A DNA stretch of 64,000 nt from Collimonas pratensis (lineage in GTDB: Bacteria; Pseudomonadota; Gammaproteobacteria; Burkholderiales; Burkholderiaceae_D), in contig NZ_CP013234.1 of the NCBI RefSeq assembly GCF_001584185.1, positions 2,604,001-2,668,000 on the forward strand, read 5' to 3'. Shown in pieces: positions 49,897 through 61,146 of the stretch. The position numbers and the translations under genes were made by a program. The first letter of the stretch is position 1, and each line of letters starts with the position of its first letter. The notes under the pieces are model-generated. The model had not been told where the DNA came from. It searched no databases and worked only from the letters and a program-made list of their open reading frames with translations.

Positions 49897-51057
49897 TCAG
49901 GCTGTTGGATGAGTGATTGGTGCGGCTACTGCCTTGCTGACGCGCATGCTTGCGCGCAATTCGTGGTAACAACGGTATGAGCTTCCCTCCATTTTCGTGA
50001 ATGCCAAAAGATCGCGCTGATCGGAAAAATGCTTGACGGCGCCGCGGCTGACCAGATGCAGCAGCAACTCGTTGGAGGCGAATTTCAGCGCCAGCACGCG
50101 CTGCACGTCTTCGCTGTCGTAGCGGCCGGACTGGGTCTTGGCGCGGGCGGCAGCGGCAATGAAGTCGCGCGCCGCGTGTTCTTCCGCGGTCAGTTCGACC
50201 CGCCCTTGCGCTGCCAGCCATTCGACGTGCGCCATCAGCGCGCGCACCAGGAATGGCCGCACCGTGGTCAGGTATTTGTTGAGCACCGCCGGGCCGCCGA
50301 CTTTCAGGCGGTCGCCTTGGGCCACCTGGACGGTGCCCTTGACATTGCCTAGCTGGACCACGCCGTCGAGGAAGGAATCGCCGCAGGCCGTGCGTTTGAG
50401 GGTTTCATATTGCTCGGGCCAGACCAGGTAGGCGGATGGAAAGAAGGCGCCAGGCGTACGGGCCGCCACGATCGCCATGCCATCCAGGTTGGCGTACATG
50501 CCCCAGACCTTGTCGATATGCAGCTTGAAGCCGTCGCCTTCCGGCTGCGCCACGGTGCGCCAGCTGCCTAATGTCGGGCCGCCGCCGTCGCTCATCAGGA
50601 AGCGCAGGTTGTTGCCGCTGTCGATGCAGGCGCAGGCGCGGTCGTACTGGTCGGGCGTAAGGAACAGTGAAAACAGGATGCGCGCAAAGGTCCGCATGAA
50701 GGGCTTGTAGTGCGGCGCCAGGCCCTCCTGGTGAATCATCTCCAGGATGCTTTCGCTCATGGCGTGTTCCTGATGCGCCAGCGCTACCGAAGGGCGGCCG
50801 ATTTCTTCGCTGCGCTCGTAGTTGTGCGGCGTCTGCGAAATCAGCATGTCGGAATCCAGTAGCCGCACCGAAGCGCGCGAAATGATCTGGATCAGCTGCC
50901 GCGGCAACTCGCCGTAGGCGGATAAGCGATGCAGGACCGGTTGCGCGGTGACTAACAGCAGGGAATTCAGTGAAAACGAATGTGTTGGTGGATTTGCTGG
51001 TGAATTTAGGTGATTAGGTGTCGCACTAACTTCAACTTCCTGAGCCAAGGTTTGCAT
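49897..51057 (-). CDS. divergent acyl-CoA dehydrogenase-like flavoprotein
   Basis: The 386-residue protein has the three-part layout of acyl-CoA dehydrogenases but low conservation. FLMSDGGGPTLGSWRTVAQP near residue 150 replaces the usual TEP-G-SD FAD motif, and KVWGMYANLDGMAIVAAR follows where K-x-W-I-x-N is normal. I could not identify a catalytic-base glutamate. Such proteins in biosynthetic clusters act on ACP-bound substrates as dehydrogenases or N-hydroxylases. I chose the ATG at 51057; a TTG at 51072 is possible. It lies between the fatty acyl-AMP ligase and ACP genes. Confidence 0.72.
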   Translation of the reverse strand: MQTLAQEVEVSATPNHLNSPANPPTHSFSLNSLLLVTAQPVLHRLSAYGELPRQLIQIISRASVRLLDSDMLISQTPHNYERSEEIGRPSVALAHQEHAMSESILEMIHQEGLAPHYKPFMRTFARILFSLFLTPDQYDRACACIDSGNNLRFLMSDGGGPTLGSWRTVAQPEGDGFKLHIDKVWGMYANLDGMAIVAARTPGAFFPSAYLVWPEQYETLKRTACGDSFLDGVVQLGNVKGTVQVAQGDRLKVGGPAVLNKYLTTVRPFLVRALMAHVEWLAAQGRVELTAEEHAARDFIAAAARAKTQSGRYDSEDVQRVLALKFASNELLLHLVSRGAVKHFSDQRDLLAFTKMEGSSYRCYHELRASMRVSKAVAAPITHPTA

Positions 51058-51108
51058 GTCGCGATGATCCAATTCCAGGTTAATAAAATGCAGGGAAGAT
51101 GCGGGGGC

Positions 51109-52893
<1,785 letters not shown>

Positions 52894-52959
52894 CAATTTC
52901 CGATCTCCTGCAAGTCAGTGAATTTCGCAAGCGAATTGCTGCCGCCAGAACGCAAAAAA

Positions 52960-53001
52960 ATTGAATATACAGTTATAAACAGACAGGTCTGTATACTCAA
53001 T
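52960..53001. promoter_or_regulatory. operator region of the 21-gene biosynthetic run
   Basis: ACAGACAGGTCTGT at 52979-52992 is a perfect palindrome identical to the one at 27755, with 17 bases (TAAACAGACAGGTCTGT) shared exactly. A second, wider inverted repeat overlaps it: ATTGAATATACAG (52960-52972) against CTGTATACTCAAT (52989-53001), matching in 12 of 13 positions. The sequence is much more AT-rich than the genes and probably contains the promoter. Confidence 0.75.
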
Positions 53002-53392
53002 TTGAAAAGATCATATGGCAGTTATTTCTGTATGTAAACAGAATTAGCGGAGTTTTTTGTAACGTAGTTTCAAAAAAGTGCGCGCCCAGAATGAAAGTAC
53101 AGTGCGCGTCAAAGATTGAATTTCGATATGAAAAAAATCGGATAGCTGCTGTTTTCTTGCCGAGGTCGACCTATTAGGCGCTGTGGCCAGACCGCCGGAA
53201 TGCTAAAATCCTGATTAAAATCATAAGCTTGCAGAAAGCAGCCGGAGGCGTGGGAAAATACGCTGTTGCGGCGGCCCAACTTATGGTCGAATAGCGGGCT
53301 GTAGAGACGGTTTCTACCCGAATTTTCCGGAGTCGCATGGCTGCCGGTTTGTGTAGATTTTAATAATTTTTAGCGATTAGACAGGAGATAGC
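53002..53392. other. intergenic region upstream of gcvH
   Basis: About 390 bases without a gene. It holds the gcvH promoter and leader. A bulged hairpin is possible at 53296-53322 (GTAGA and TCTAC arms with CGGG and CCCG outside). I looked for a glycine riboswitch here and did not recognise one. Confidence 0.4.
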
Positions 53393-53767
53393 ATGAGTCA
53401 GGTGAAATATACGGTTGAGCATGAGTGGCTGCGCGTTGAAGCCGATGGCGTGGTAACGGTCGGCATCACCGACTTCGCGCAAGGTCATCTGGGCGACCTG
53501 GTGTTCGTGCAATTACCCGAAGTCGGCGCCAAACTCGCCAAGGGCGACGAAGCCGCGGTGATTGAATCGGTCAAGGCTGCCAGTGAAATCATGATGCCGG
53601 TCGCCGGTACAGTCACCGAGATCAACGAGGCGCTGGCCGATGCGCCGGAAACGATCAATGAAGATCCAATGAACGCCGGCTGGTTCTTCAAGATGAAAGT
53701 GGACGATGCGGCTGAATTGAACAGTCTGATGGATGAAGCGGCTTATGCTGCCATGATCAAGGGCTAG
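53393..53767 (+). CDS. gcvH: glycine cleavage system H protein
   Basis: A 124-residue lipoyl-carrier protein of the glycine cleavage system. The lipoylated lysine is in [17 protein letters not shown] near residue 64, and the family start ([20 protein letters not shown] in part) and [19 protein letters not shown] are present. It shuttles the aminomethyl group from the P protein to the T protein. It is the first gene of the gcvH-gcvP-gcvT operon, with an AGGAGA ribosome-binding site. Confidence 0.97.
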   Translation: MSQVKYTVEHEWLRVEADGVVTVGITDFAQGHLGDLVFVQLPEVGAKLAKGDEAAVIESVKAASEIMMPVAGTVTEINEALADAPETINEDPMNAGWFFKMKVDDAAELNSLMDEAAYAAMIKG

Positions 53768-53816
53768 GCTTAAGCACCGCGCAATTTTACTGTTCACACA
53801 CGAAGGAAAAGCATCC

Positions 53817-56681
53817 ATGACACAATCACGGCCTGCTCTTGAAGATCTGGCGCAACACGCCGATTTCATTGAACGTCACATCGGTCCGGATCACACCCAG
53901 CAAAAGGCCATGCTGACTGCACTCGGTTTCGATTCTATCGAAGCACTGATACATAAGGTAGTACCCGGCTCTATCCTGGAAAAACAAGCGCTCAATCTCG
54001 GCGAACCGCGTAGCGAAGCCGAAACGCTGGCGGCATTGCGCCAGATCGCAAGCAAGAACCAGCTGTTCAAGTCGCACATCGGCATGGGCTACTACAACTG
54101 CCATACGCCGACCGTCATCCTGCGCAACCTGCTGGAAAATCCGGCGTGGTATACAGCATATACGCCTTACCAGCCTGAGATATCGCAGGGCCGGCTGGAA
54201 GCGCTGCTGAATTTCCAGACCATGATTACCGACCTGACCGACATGGAAATCGCCAATGCGTCCCTGCTGGACGAGGCGACCGCGGCGGCGGAGGCCATGA
54301 CTTTCTGCCAGCGCCTGTCCAAAAGCAAGAGCAACGTTTTCTTCGTGTCGCAAGACTGCTATCCGCAAACCATCGACGTGCTGCGCACCCGCGCCGCGCC
54401 GATCGGCGTCGAGGTGGTGGTCGGCGATCACAATAAAGACCTGGAGCGGCTGGACTGCTTCGGCGTGCTGCTGCAATACCCGACTCTGAGCGGCGAGATC
54501 CACGACTATGCCGAGACCGCGCGCGTGGCGCATGGCAAGCAAGCGCTGGTGGTGGTCGCGGCCGACCTGCTGGCATTGACTTTGTTGACGCCGCCGGGAG
54601 AATTCGGCGCCGACGTCGTCATCGGCAGCGCCCAGCGTTTCGGCGTACCGCTTGGCTACGGCGGTCCGCACGCAGCGTATTTCGCTACCCTCGATGCGCA
54701 CAAGCGGGTCATGCCTGGACGGCTGGTCGGCGTTTCCATCGACAGCCGCGGCGAACCGGCTTACCGCCTGGCGATGCAGACCCGCGAGCAGCATATCCGC
54801 CGTGAAAAAGCCACCAGCAATGTCTGCACCGCGCAAGTGCTGCTGGCGAATATCGCCAGCATGTATGCGGTATACCACGGCCCGCAGGGACTGAAGACGA
54901 TCGCCCAGCGCGTGCACCGGCTGACCGCGATCCTGGCGGAAGGCCTGCGCCAGCTGCACCATGCCGTGCCGACCGCCAGCTTCTTCGATACCGTCACCGT
55001 GCATACCGGCGGCCACACCCAGGATATCCACGCGGCGGCGCGCAGCCAGATGATCAACCTGCGTCCTATCGACGACGGCAGCATCGGCATCGCGCTGGAT
55101 GAAACCAGCACGCGCGCCGATGTCGAAGCGCTGTGGAGCATCTTTGCCGTCGGCAAAGCGCTGCCGGCGTTCGATACGCTGGAAGCTGAAGCGGCGGAAC
55201 GCATCCCGGCCGCGCTGGCGCGCAGCAGCGCCTATCTGACGCATCCGGTATTCAATAGCCATCACTCGGAAACCCAGATGCTGCGCTATCTGCGCGCACT
55301 GGCGGACAAGGACCTGGCGCTGGACCGCAGCATGATACCGCTCGGTTCCTGCACCATGAAGCTCAACGCCACCACCGAAATGATTCCGGTGACCTGGCCT
55401 GAGTTCGGTTCGCTGCATCCATTTGCACCGCTCAACCAGGCGCAGGGCTACCAGCAGCTGGTGACCGACCTGGAACAGATGCTGTGCGTCTGCACCGGCT
55501 ACGATGCGGTATCGCTGCAGCCGAATGCCGGTTCGCAAGGCGAGTACGCCGGCCTGCTGGCGATCCGCGCCTATCATCAGAGCCGCGGCGAAGGCCAGCG
55601 CAACATCTGCCTGATCCCGAGTTCGGCCCACGGCACCAATCCTGCCACCGCCCACATGGCCGGCATGCAGGTAGTGGTAGTGCAATGCGATGAACAAGGC
55701 AACGTCAACGTCGGCGACCTGCGCGCCAAGGCTGACCAGCACGCCGGCGACCTGGCGGCGCTGATGATCACCTATCCGTCGACCCATGGCGTGTTCGAGG
55801 AAGCCATCGGCGAGATCTGCGAAATCGTCCATGCCCACGGCGGCCAGGTGTATATCGACGGCGCCAACATGAACGCCATGGTGGGCTTGTGCGCACCGGG
55901 CAAGTTCGGCGGCGACGTTTCGCACCTGAACTTGCACAAGACCTTCTGCATCCCGCATGGCGGCGGCGGTCCGGGCGTCGGCCCGATCGGCGTCAAGAGC
56001 CACCTGGCGCCTTTCCTGCCAGGCCATCGCATGCTGGAAAACGGCATCGCGCCGGTATCCGCCGCACCTTGGGGCAGCGCCAGCATCCTGCCGATCACCT
56101 GGGCCTACATCACATTGATGGGCGCCAAGGGCTTGCAGCAGGCCAGCGAGATCGCCATCCTTAACGCCAACTACATCGTGCACCGGCTGGCGCCGCATTA
56201 TCCGATCCTGTACACCGGCAGCAACGGCCTGGTGGCGCATGAAGGCATCATCGACCTGCGGCCGCTGAAGGACAAGACCGGCATCACGGTGGAAGATGTT
56301 GCCAAGCGCCTGATCGATTACGGTTTCCATGCCCCGACCATGTCGTTCCCGGTGGCCGGCACCCTGATGATCGAGCCGACCGAAAGCGAATCCAAGGAAG
56401 AGCTGGACCGCTTCTGCGACGCCATGATCGCCATCCGGGAAGAAATCCGGGCGGTGGAGAATGGCGACATCCAGGCCGAGCAGACGGCTCTGCGCCATGC
56501 GCCGCATACCGCGCAGGACCTGACCGACGAATGGTCGCGCGTCTATTCGCGCGAGCAGGCGGTGTATCCGCTGAAGTCGCTGCGCAAGGACAAGTACTGG
56601 CCGCCGGTCGGGCGTATCGATAATGTCTACGGCGACCGCAACCTGGTCTGTTCCTGCCCGCCGATGTCGGACTACGAATAA
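53817..56681 (+). CDS. gcvP: glycine dehydrogenase (decarboxylating), P protein
   Basis: A 954-residue single-chain P protein, the PLP enzyme that decarboxylates glycine and passes the aminomethyl group to lipoylated GcvH. Both halves are present, as in proteobacterial GcvP. The PLP lysine lies in [18 protein letters not shown] near residue 703, preceded by [15 protein letters not shown]. The length is normal with no frameshift. It starts 49 bases after gcvH and ends before an intergenic repeat that separates it from gcvT. Confidence 0.97.
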   Translation: MTQSRPALEDLAQHADFIERHIGPDHTQQKAMLTALGFDSIEALIHKVVPGSILEKQALNLGEPRSEAETLAALRQIASKNQLFKSHIGMGYYNCHTPTVILRNLLENPAWYTAYTPYQPEISQGRLEALLNFQTMITDLTDMEIANASLLDEATAAAEAMTFCQRLSKSKSNVFFVSQDCYPQTIDVLRTRAAPIGVEVVVGDHNKDLERLDCFGVLLQYPTLSGEIHDYAETARVAHGKQALVVVAADLLALTLLTPPGEFGADVVIGSAQRFGVPLGYGGPHAAYFATLDAHKRVMPGRLVGVSIDSRGEPAYRLAMQTREQHIRREKATSNVCTAQVLLANIASMYAVYHGPQGLKTIAQRVHRLTAILAEGLRQLHHAVPTASFFDTVTVHTGGHTQDIHAAARSQMINLRPIDDGSIGIALDETSTRADVEALWSIFAVGKALPAFDTLEAEAAERIPAALARSSAYLTHPVFNSHHSETQMLRYLRALADKDLALDRSMIPLGSCTMKLNATTEMIPVTWPEFGSLHPFAPLNQAQGYQQLVTDLEQMLCVCTGYDAVSLQPNAGSQGEYAGLLAIRAYHQSRGEGQRNICLIPSSAHGTNPATAHMAGMQVVVVQCDEQGNVNVGDLRAKADQHAGDLAALMITYPSTHGVFEEAIGEICEIVHAHGGQVYIDGANMNAMVGLCAPGKFGGDVSHLNLHKTFCIPHGGGGPGVGPIGVKSHLAPFLPGHRMLENGIAPVSAAPWGSASILPITWAYITLMGAKGLQQASEIAILNANYIVHRLAPHYPILYTGSNGLVAHEGIIDLRPLKDKTGITVEDVAKRLIDYGFHAPTMSFPVAGTLMIEPTESESKEELDRFCDAMIAIREEIRAVENGDIQAEQTALRHAPHTAQDLTDEWSRVYSREQAVYPLKSLRKDKYWPPVGRIDNVYGDRNLVCSCPPMSDYE

Positions 56682-56695
56682 GAGCGGATGTACCG

Positions 56696-56785
56696 GTAGG
56701 GTGGGCTAGTTTTTTGCCCACGCGTCGCCTGAGCAACTGTGACGATGAGGTTGGGGTCACGCGTGGGCACGGGTGCTCACCCTAC
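56696..56785. repeat. intergenic inverted-repeat element between gcvP and gcvT
   Basis: An imperfect palindrome of about 90 bases: outer arms GTAGGGTGGGC and GCTCACCCTAC (one mismatch), inner arms GCCCACGCGT (56716-56725) and ACGCGTGGGC (56759-56768), perfect. Elements of the GTAGGGTGGGCAC type are common dispersed repeats in Burkholderiales and related genomes. It may fold in the transcript and reduce gcvT expression. I found no second copy in the window. Confidence 0.65.
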
Positions 56786-56843
56786 AGCTGCCGCTATTTT
56801 TTTGCGCACCATGCGCATGTATAAATGAAAGGGACAGATTTCC

Positions 56844-57974
56844 ATGTCTGATACCAGCAGCGCTACAGCTTCGGCGCGCACCGCACTTTACGATCTGCAT
56901 ATCGAACTCGGCGCCAAGATGGTGCCTTTCGCCGGCTACGACATGCCGCTGCAGTACCCGAGCGGCATTCTCAAGGAACACAAGCACGCCCGCGCGCAAG
57001 CCGGCCTGTTCGACGTCTCGCACATGGGCCAGCTGCGCCTGAGCGGCCCGGACGCGGCAGCTGCGCTGGAATCGCTGGTGCCGGTCGACATCATCGACCT
57101 GCCTGCCAACCGCCAGCGCTACGCCGTGTTCACCAATCCGCAAGGCGGCATCCTGGACGACCTGATGGTCAGCAATGGCGGCGACCATCTGTTCCTGGTG
57201 GTGAACGCTGCCTGCAAGCAGCAAGATACCGCGCATCTGCGCCAGCACCTGGCCGGCCGTTGCCAGATCGAGGAGTTGGGCGATCGTTCCCTGCTGGCTT
57301 TGCAAGGACCGGCGGCCGCTGCGGTGATGGCGCGCCTGGCGCCGGAAACCGCGCAAATGGTCTTCATGCAAACCGGCAAAGTCACGCTGGCGGGCGCTGA
57401 ATGTTTCATCAGCCGTTCCGGCTATACCGGCGAAGACGGTTTTGAAATCTCCGTGCCGAATGCGCAGGCGGAAGCGCTGGCGCGCCTGTTGCTGGCGCAA
57501 GAGGAAGTGGCGCCCATCGGCCTCGGCGCGCGCGATTCTCTGCGTCTGGAAGCCGGTCTGTGCCTGTACGGGCACGACATGGATGTCTCCACCACGCCAG
57601 TCGAGGCTAGCCTGAGCTGGGCCTTGTCCAAGGTGCGGCGTGCCGGCGGCGCACGCGCCGGCGGCTATCCCGGCGCGGCACAGATGGAGCAGCACCTGGC
57701 GCAAGGCGTCAGCCGCAAGCGGGTAGGGCTGTTGCCGCTGGAGCGCATGCCGGTACGTGAGGGTGCGGAACTGGTCGATGCCGACGGCAAGGTGATCGGC
57801 AAGGTCACCAGCGGCGGCTTCGGGCCGACGCTGGACAAGCCGGTCGCGATGGGCTACGTCGAGACGGCATTCGCCAAGGTCGGCACCCAATTGCATGCAC
57901 TGGTGCGCGGTAAGGCGGTGCCGGTAGAAGTGGCCGCCATGCCGTTTACGCCGGCGCGCTATTTCCGTGGCTAG
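56844..57974 (+). CDS. gcvT: glycine cleavage system T protein (aminomethyltransferase)
   Basis: The 376-residue tetrahydrofolate-dependent aminomethyltransferase releases ammonia and transfers the methylene group to THF. It has the GcvT pattern LYDLHIELGAKMVPFAGYDM at its start, GLFDVSHMGQLRLSG near residue 55 and the SRSGYTGEDGFEISVP segment near 190. It lies last in the operon, 162 bases after gcvP across a repeat element. Many bacteria place gcvT first, so the order here is less usual. Confidence 0.96.
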   Translation: MSDTSSATASARTALYDLHIELGAKMVPFAGYDMPLQYPSGILKEHKHARAQAGLFDVSHMGQLRLSGPDAAAALESLVPVDIIDLPANRQRYAVFTNPQGGILDDLMVSNGGDHLFLVVNAACKQQDTAHLRQHLAGRCQIEELGDRSLLALQGPAAAAVMARLAPETAQMVFMQTGKVTLAGAECFISRSGYTGEDGFEISVPNAQAEALARLLLAQEEVAPIGLGARDSLRLEAGLCLYGHDMDVSTTPVEASLSWALSKVRRAGGARAGGYPGAAQMEQHLAQGVSRKRVGLLPLERMPVREGAELVDADGKVIGKVTSGGFGPTLDKPVAMGYVETAFAKVGTQLHALVRGKAVPVEVAAMPFTPARYFRG

Positions 57975-58012
57975 TCCTTCAGGTAACACCGACAAGGAAT
58001 AGGGGGCTCGGT

Positions 58013-59005
58013 TTAATCTGAGATTGCCTGTTCCTGATTCCGATGCGCTACGGCGGTGCCGCCGTAGCGCGGCGTCTGCAAAGACCAGTCAAGCAAGCCG
58101 GATAGCGCGTCTTCCACGCCTCGCAGGTATTGTATTGCGCGGACCTGTTGGGCGGGCGGCAAATGCAGCTGCCTGAATACCTGGGGCAGCTGCTTTTTCG
58201 CGTGAAGATAAGCCTCGATGCGGGCCGCCTGCAAATGATGGAGGAAATCCACGGCTTGCCGAATGCTGCCGGACATATGGTGCTGCACCACAATCACGTA
58301 ATTGTTGGTTTCGCCGTTTGCCGCTTCTTTATCGAAAGAGAGAATGTCATTGGTGATGCAGGCGACGTCGTTGGCGGCATCGCTCAATGCCATGTGTAGG
58401 GGGTGGCGTTCAAAAGCTGCCGGCAATTCGATATGATCGGCATAGCCATTGAACAGGAAAACCGTCCGCATGCCGCCGGAGAGCCTACGCAAGGCGACAA
58501 AGCTGAACAAGTCCGGAATGCGCCGTTCCATGCGATTCTCGATCTCCTGGAGATTGGAGAGCAAGGCATCGCGCTGCGCCAGCAGAAAGCGCTGTTGCGA
58601 TCGTGGCGACGCAGCGGCCGCGATGCGTATCCAGAGCGCCGACCATAAGATCGCCATCATGCCGTCTGGTTCAATCCGAGCTTGCGTATCGCCGTGTATC
58701 TGGCCGGTGATGCTGCGGACAGTGTCGCGGGCGGAATGGATATCCTGCTTGTCCAGAAAATCATCCAGCATGAAATACCAGGTAAGCCAACAGATCGCCA
58801 CTTCCAATTCAAGCACTCCGGCGTGCGGGTACATTTTCGCCAGCAGCTCGTCGTAGCGCTCATTGCCTGCCTGCGCCAGCTGGTCCGCGCCGATCAGCCC
58901 GGTAGATAGTAGCCATCTGCGGGCGTTGGCGCCAGCAATTGCCTGATGAGGATTGGTGTGCGCGTGGAAGGGGAGGACAAACTCCGGGCGTTCAAAGGTC
59001 AACAT
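58013..59005 (-). CDS. class I terpene cyclase
   Basis: The 330-residue protein has the metal-binding motifs of bacterial class I terpene synthases: D81-D82-x-x-D85 in FMLDDFLDKQD, the NSE triad NDILSFDKE (N219, S223, E227), the effector Arg173 46 residues before N219, and the C-terminal Arg-Tyr pair in TPRYGG. Such enzymes ionise farnesyl or geranyl diphosphate and cyclise it to a sesqui- or monoterpene. AAGGA precedes the ATG. Terpene volatiles are known from Collimonas. No prenyl diphosphate synthase is nearby. It converges on gcvT. Confidence 0.9.
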   Translation of the reverse strand: MLTFERPEFVLPFHAHTNPHQAIAGANARRWLLSTGLIGADQLAQAGNERYDELLAKMYPHAGVLELEVAICWLTWYFMLDDFLDKQDIHSARDTVRSITGQIHGDTQARIEPDGMMAILWSALWIRIAAAASPRSQQRFLLAQRDALLSNLQEIENRMERRIPDLFSFVALRRLSGGMRTVFLFNGYADHIELPAAFERHPLHMALSDAANDVACITNDILSFDKEAANGETNNYVIVVQHHMSGSIRQAVDFLHHLQAARIEAYLHAKKQLPQVFRQLHLPPAQQVRAIQYLRGVEDALSGLLDWSLQTPRYGGTAVAHRNQEQAISD

Positions 59006-59164
59006 GGTTATCCTTTGATAAATATTTTCGTATCGGCGCTACTCGATGCGCACTATCCGTGCATTACATACGTTTAATTTCTTAGTGGAATTATTATAAG
59101 AGAAAATTGCCTGCTCTGGAGCCTCAGGGACAGGCAAACGGCAGCTGCGGTCTTGCGTCCGAGC

Positions 59165-60061
59165 TCAGACTGGCACATCGCCCTCAATCGTAGTCCGGTA
59201 CAAGGTACGGCGCAGGTGCTGCGGCGTGATGGCGGCATAGTGCACGGTGCTGCGGTTGTCCCAGAACACCATGTCATGGGCGCGCCATTGATGGCGGTAG
59301 ATGTTCTCGGCGCGTATCGTGTGCTGGTGCAGGAAGCGCAGCAGCGCGGCGCTTTCGTCTGCCGGCAGGCCGACGATGCGGGAGGTGAATCCTTCGCTGA
59401 CGAACAAGGCCTTGCGGCCGCTTTCGGGGTGGACGCGGATCACCGGATGCTCGACTTCCGGCACTTCGTCGATCTGCTTTTGCGTCAGGTCGGCGCGCCA
59501 GGGCGACAGCTTTTGCAGGCGCCGGTAACGGTAGACGTAGGAGTGCACGGCGCGGCGCCCCTCCAGCAGCTGCTTGACATCGGCCGGCAGCGTGTCGTAG
59601 GCGTCGAACATGTTGGCGAACAAGGTGTCGCCTTGTTCCGCCGGTAATTCTTGCGCATGCAGCAGCGAGCCCAGGCTGGGCCTGGGCATGTAGGACAGGT
59701 CGGAATGCCAGTCGGCGCCGGCATCCACCAGGCCGATCGGCTTGCCTTCTTCGATGACATTGGAAACGATCAGGATCTCCGGGTGGCCGGCCAGATGGAA
59801 GCGATTCAGCACATGTACTTGCAGCGGACCGAAGCGGCGGCTGAAGGCGATGTGCTGCTCCGGCGTGATGCGCTGTTCGCGAAACACCAGCAGGCCATGC
59901 TTGACCAGCGCCATGCGGATGCGCGCCAGATCCAGGCCGGACAGCGGCAGGTTGAGGTCGAGGCCGGTGATTTCGGCGCCCAGCGGGCCGCTCAGCGGCG
60001 TGATCTGAAAAGCCTGGGAAGAAATCCCGGGCAAGGCGGCTGGGGCTATGGCGATGGACAT
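59165..60061 (-). CDS. TauD/TfdA-family Fe(II)/2-oxoglutarate dioxygenase
   Basis: The 298-residue protein is a TauD-type dioxygenase with the iron triad H-x-D in GADWHSDLSYMPRP near residue 105 and a distal His in MVFWDNRSTVHYAA near 263. The 2-oxoglutarate-binding Arg is in LRRTLYRTTIEGD near the C-terminus. Known members oxidise taurine, alkylsulfates or chlorinated phenoxyacetates. I chose the ATG at 60061, where the conserved region begins soon after; an ATG at 60091 would add 10 residues. It lies upstream of the terpene cyclase with a 159-base gap, so joint transcription is possible but not clear. Confidence 0.85.
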   Translation of the reverse strand: MSIAIAPAALPGISSQAFQITPLSGPLGAEITGLDLNLPLSGLDLARIRMALVKHGLLVFREQRITPEQHIAFSRRFGPLQVHVLNRFHLAGHPEILIVSNVIEEGKPIGLVDAGADWHSDLSYMPRPSLGSLLHAQELPAEQGDTLFANMFDAYDTLPADVKQLLEGRRAVHSYVYRYRRLQKLSPWRADLTQKQIDEVPEVEHPVIRVHPESGRKALFVSEGFTSRIVGLPADESAALLRFLHQHTIRAENIYRHQWRAHDMVFWDNRSTVHYAAITPQHLRRTLYRTTIEGDVPV

Positions 60062-60206
60062 GAGATGACTTTGATAACGGAGCGGGTGCATGGTTTTCGC
60101 AGGCGGCGCCTGTCAAAAACAACATTACACCCGCTTAAGCCCGGCTGCAGCAAATAATGGATTTGCATATCCATATGTCTTTTGCGGCGCAGGCATCGGC
60201 CTGCCG

Positions 60207-60981
60207 CTAGCGCTTTGCCGCCACCAGCGAAAACACGGCGCCCTGCGGATCGAAGCCTTGCACGATCCAGCTGCCGCCCGGAACCTGGTGCGGCCCCATG
60301 ATGATCTTGCCGCCGCCTGCGTTAACTCGTTCCACCGCGGCATCGATGGCCTCGACATTGATGTAGTACAGCCAGCAAGGAACCGGCATGTCAGCGGTCT
60401 TGGTCATCATGCCGCCGATCGGCGCGCCGCCGGTGGCGAAGGTCTGGTAGACCCCCATCGGCCCCATGTCGATGGCTTCCGCCTTGGTCCAGCCGAACAG
60501 GCCGGCATAGAAGGCAAAAGCGCTCCCGAGATCGCCGGCATGCAGCTCATGCCAGCCGATGTGGCCCGGCGCCCCTGGTGTAGCCGGTTCCGGCTGCGGC
60601 TCGCTATTGCCTTTGAATAAGAGGAAACCGGCGCCATGAGGATCGGCCGCCACGGCAAAGCGGCCGACGCCGGGAATGTCGCAGGGAGGGCGCCGGATCG
60701 CGCCGCCGGCGGCGATCACCCGCGCCGCATAATCATCGACGTCGCTGACCGCGACATAACCCATCCAGCAAGGTTTTGCCCCCCATGGCGCGCGCTTCTT
60801 CCGGAACCTCCATGATGCCGCCAACCATGATGTCGCCGGCTGACAATATGGTGTAGGGCGGCCCGCCCATCCCGGCGTCCTGCATCTTCCAGCCGACCAC
60901 GCTGGCATAAAACGCTTCGGCTGCCTTGGTGTCGCTGGTCATGACCTCGTACCACACGAATCTAGCCTGGTTGGTTGACAT
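60207..60981 (-). pseudogene. VOC-family (glyoxalase/bleomycin resistance-like) protein, frameshifted
   Basis: Two overlapping minus-strand frames together make one two-domain VOC protein of about 257 residues. The first frame gives MSTNQARFVWYEVMTSDTKA to about residue 68 (EARAMGGK). The protein then continues in the other frame with PCWMGYVAVSDVDDYAAR and a second domain, GHIGWHELHAGDLGSAFAFY. Removing one base from the TTTT run at 60774-60777 (AAAA on the coding strand) or from the adjacent six-base C run restores the frame. This is either a genuine mutation or a sequencing error in a homopolymer. Confidence 0.8.
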
Positions 60982-61113
60982 TTTGACTGCCTTTCTGGGT
61001 GAGTTGGACGAGGCCGCGCTTGCCGATTGAATACCATCCCGGCGGCATGAATCAATGTAGCCGATCAGGCGGCGCGGCGAAAGCTCTGAAAGACAATATG
61101 AAGGAAAACTTTG

Positions 61114-61140
61114 TAGTTTATCTTCGTATGTAGTAAACTA
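61114..61140. promoter_or_regulatory. inverted repeat immediately upstream of the MarR gene
   Basis: TAGTTTA, 13 bases, TAAACTA is a perfect 7-base inverted repeat ending six bases before the MarR ATG. MarR proteins usually repress their own operon from such sites. There is no ribosome-binding site in the remaining bases. Confidence 0.5.
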
Positions 61141-61146
61141 TACAGC

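Noticed and set aside
53002..53392. Possible glycine riboswitch before gcvH
   Set aside because: I looked for the conserved glycine-aptamer core and did not see it. Only a bulged hairpin near 53296 is present.
53826..56507. An 893-codon open frame on the minus strand, opposite gcvP
   Set aside because: It is the same artefact of high GC codon use. It has no ribosome-binding site and no recognisable domain.
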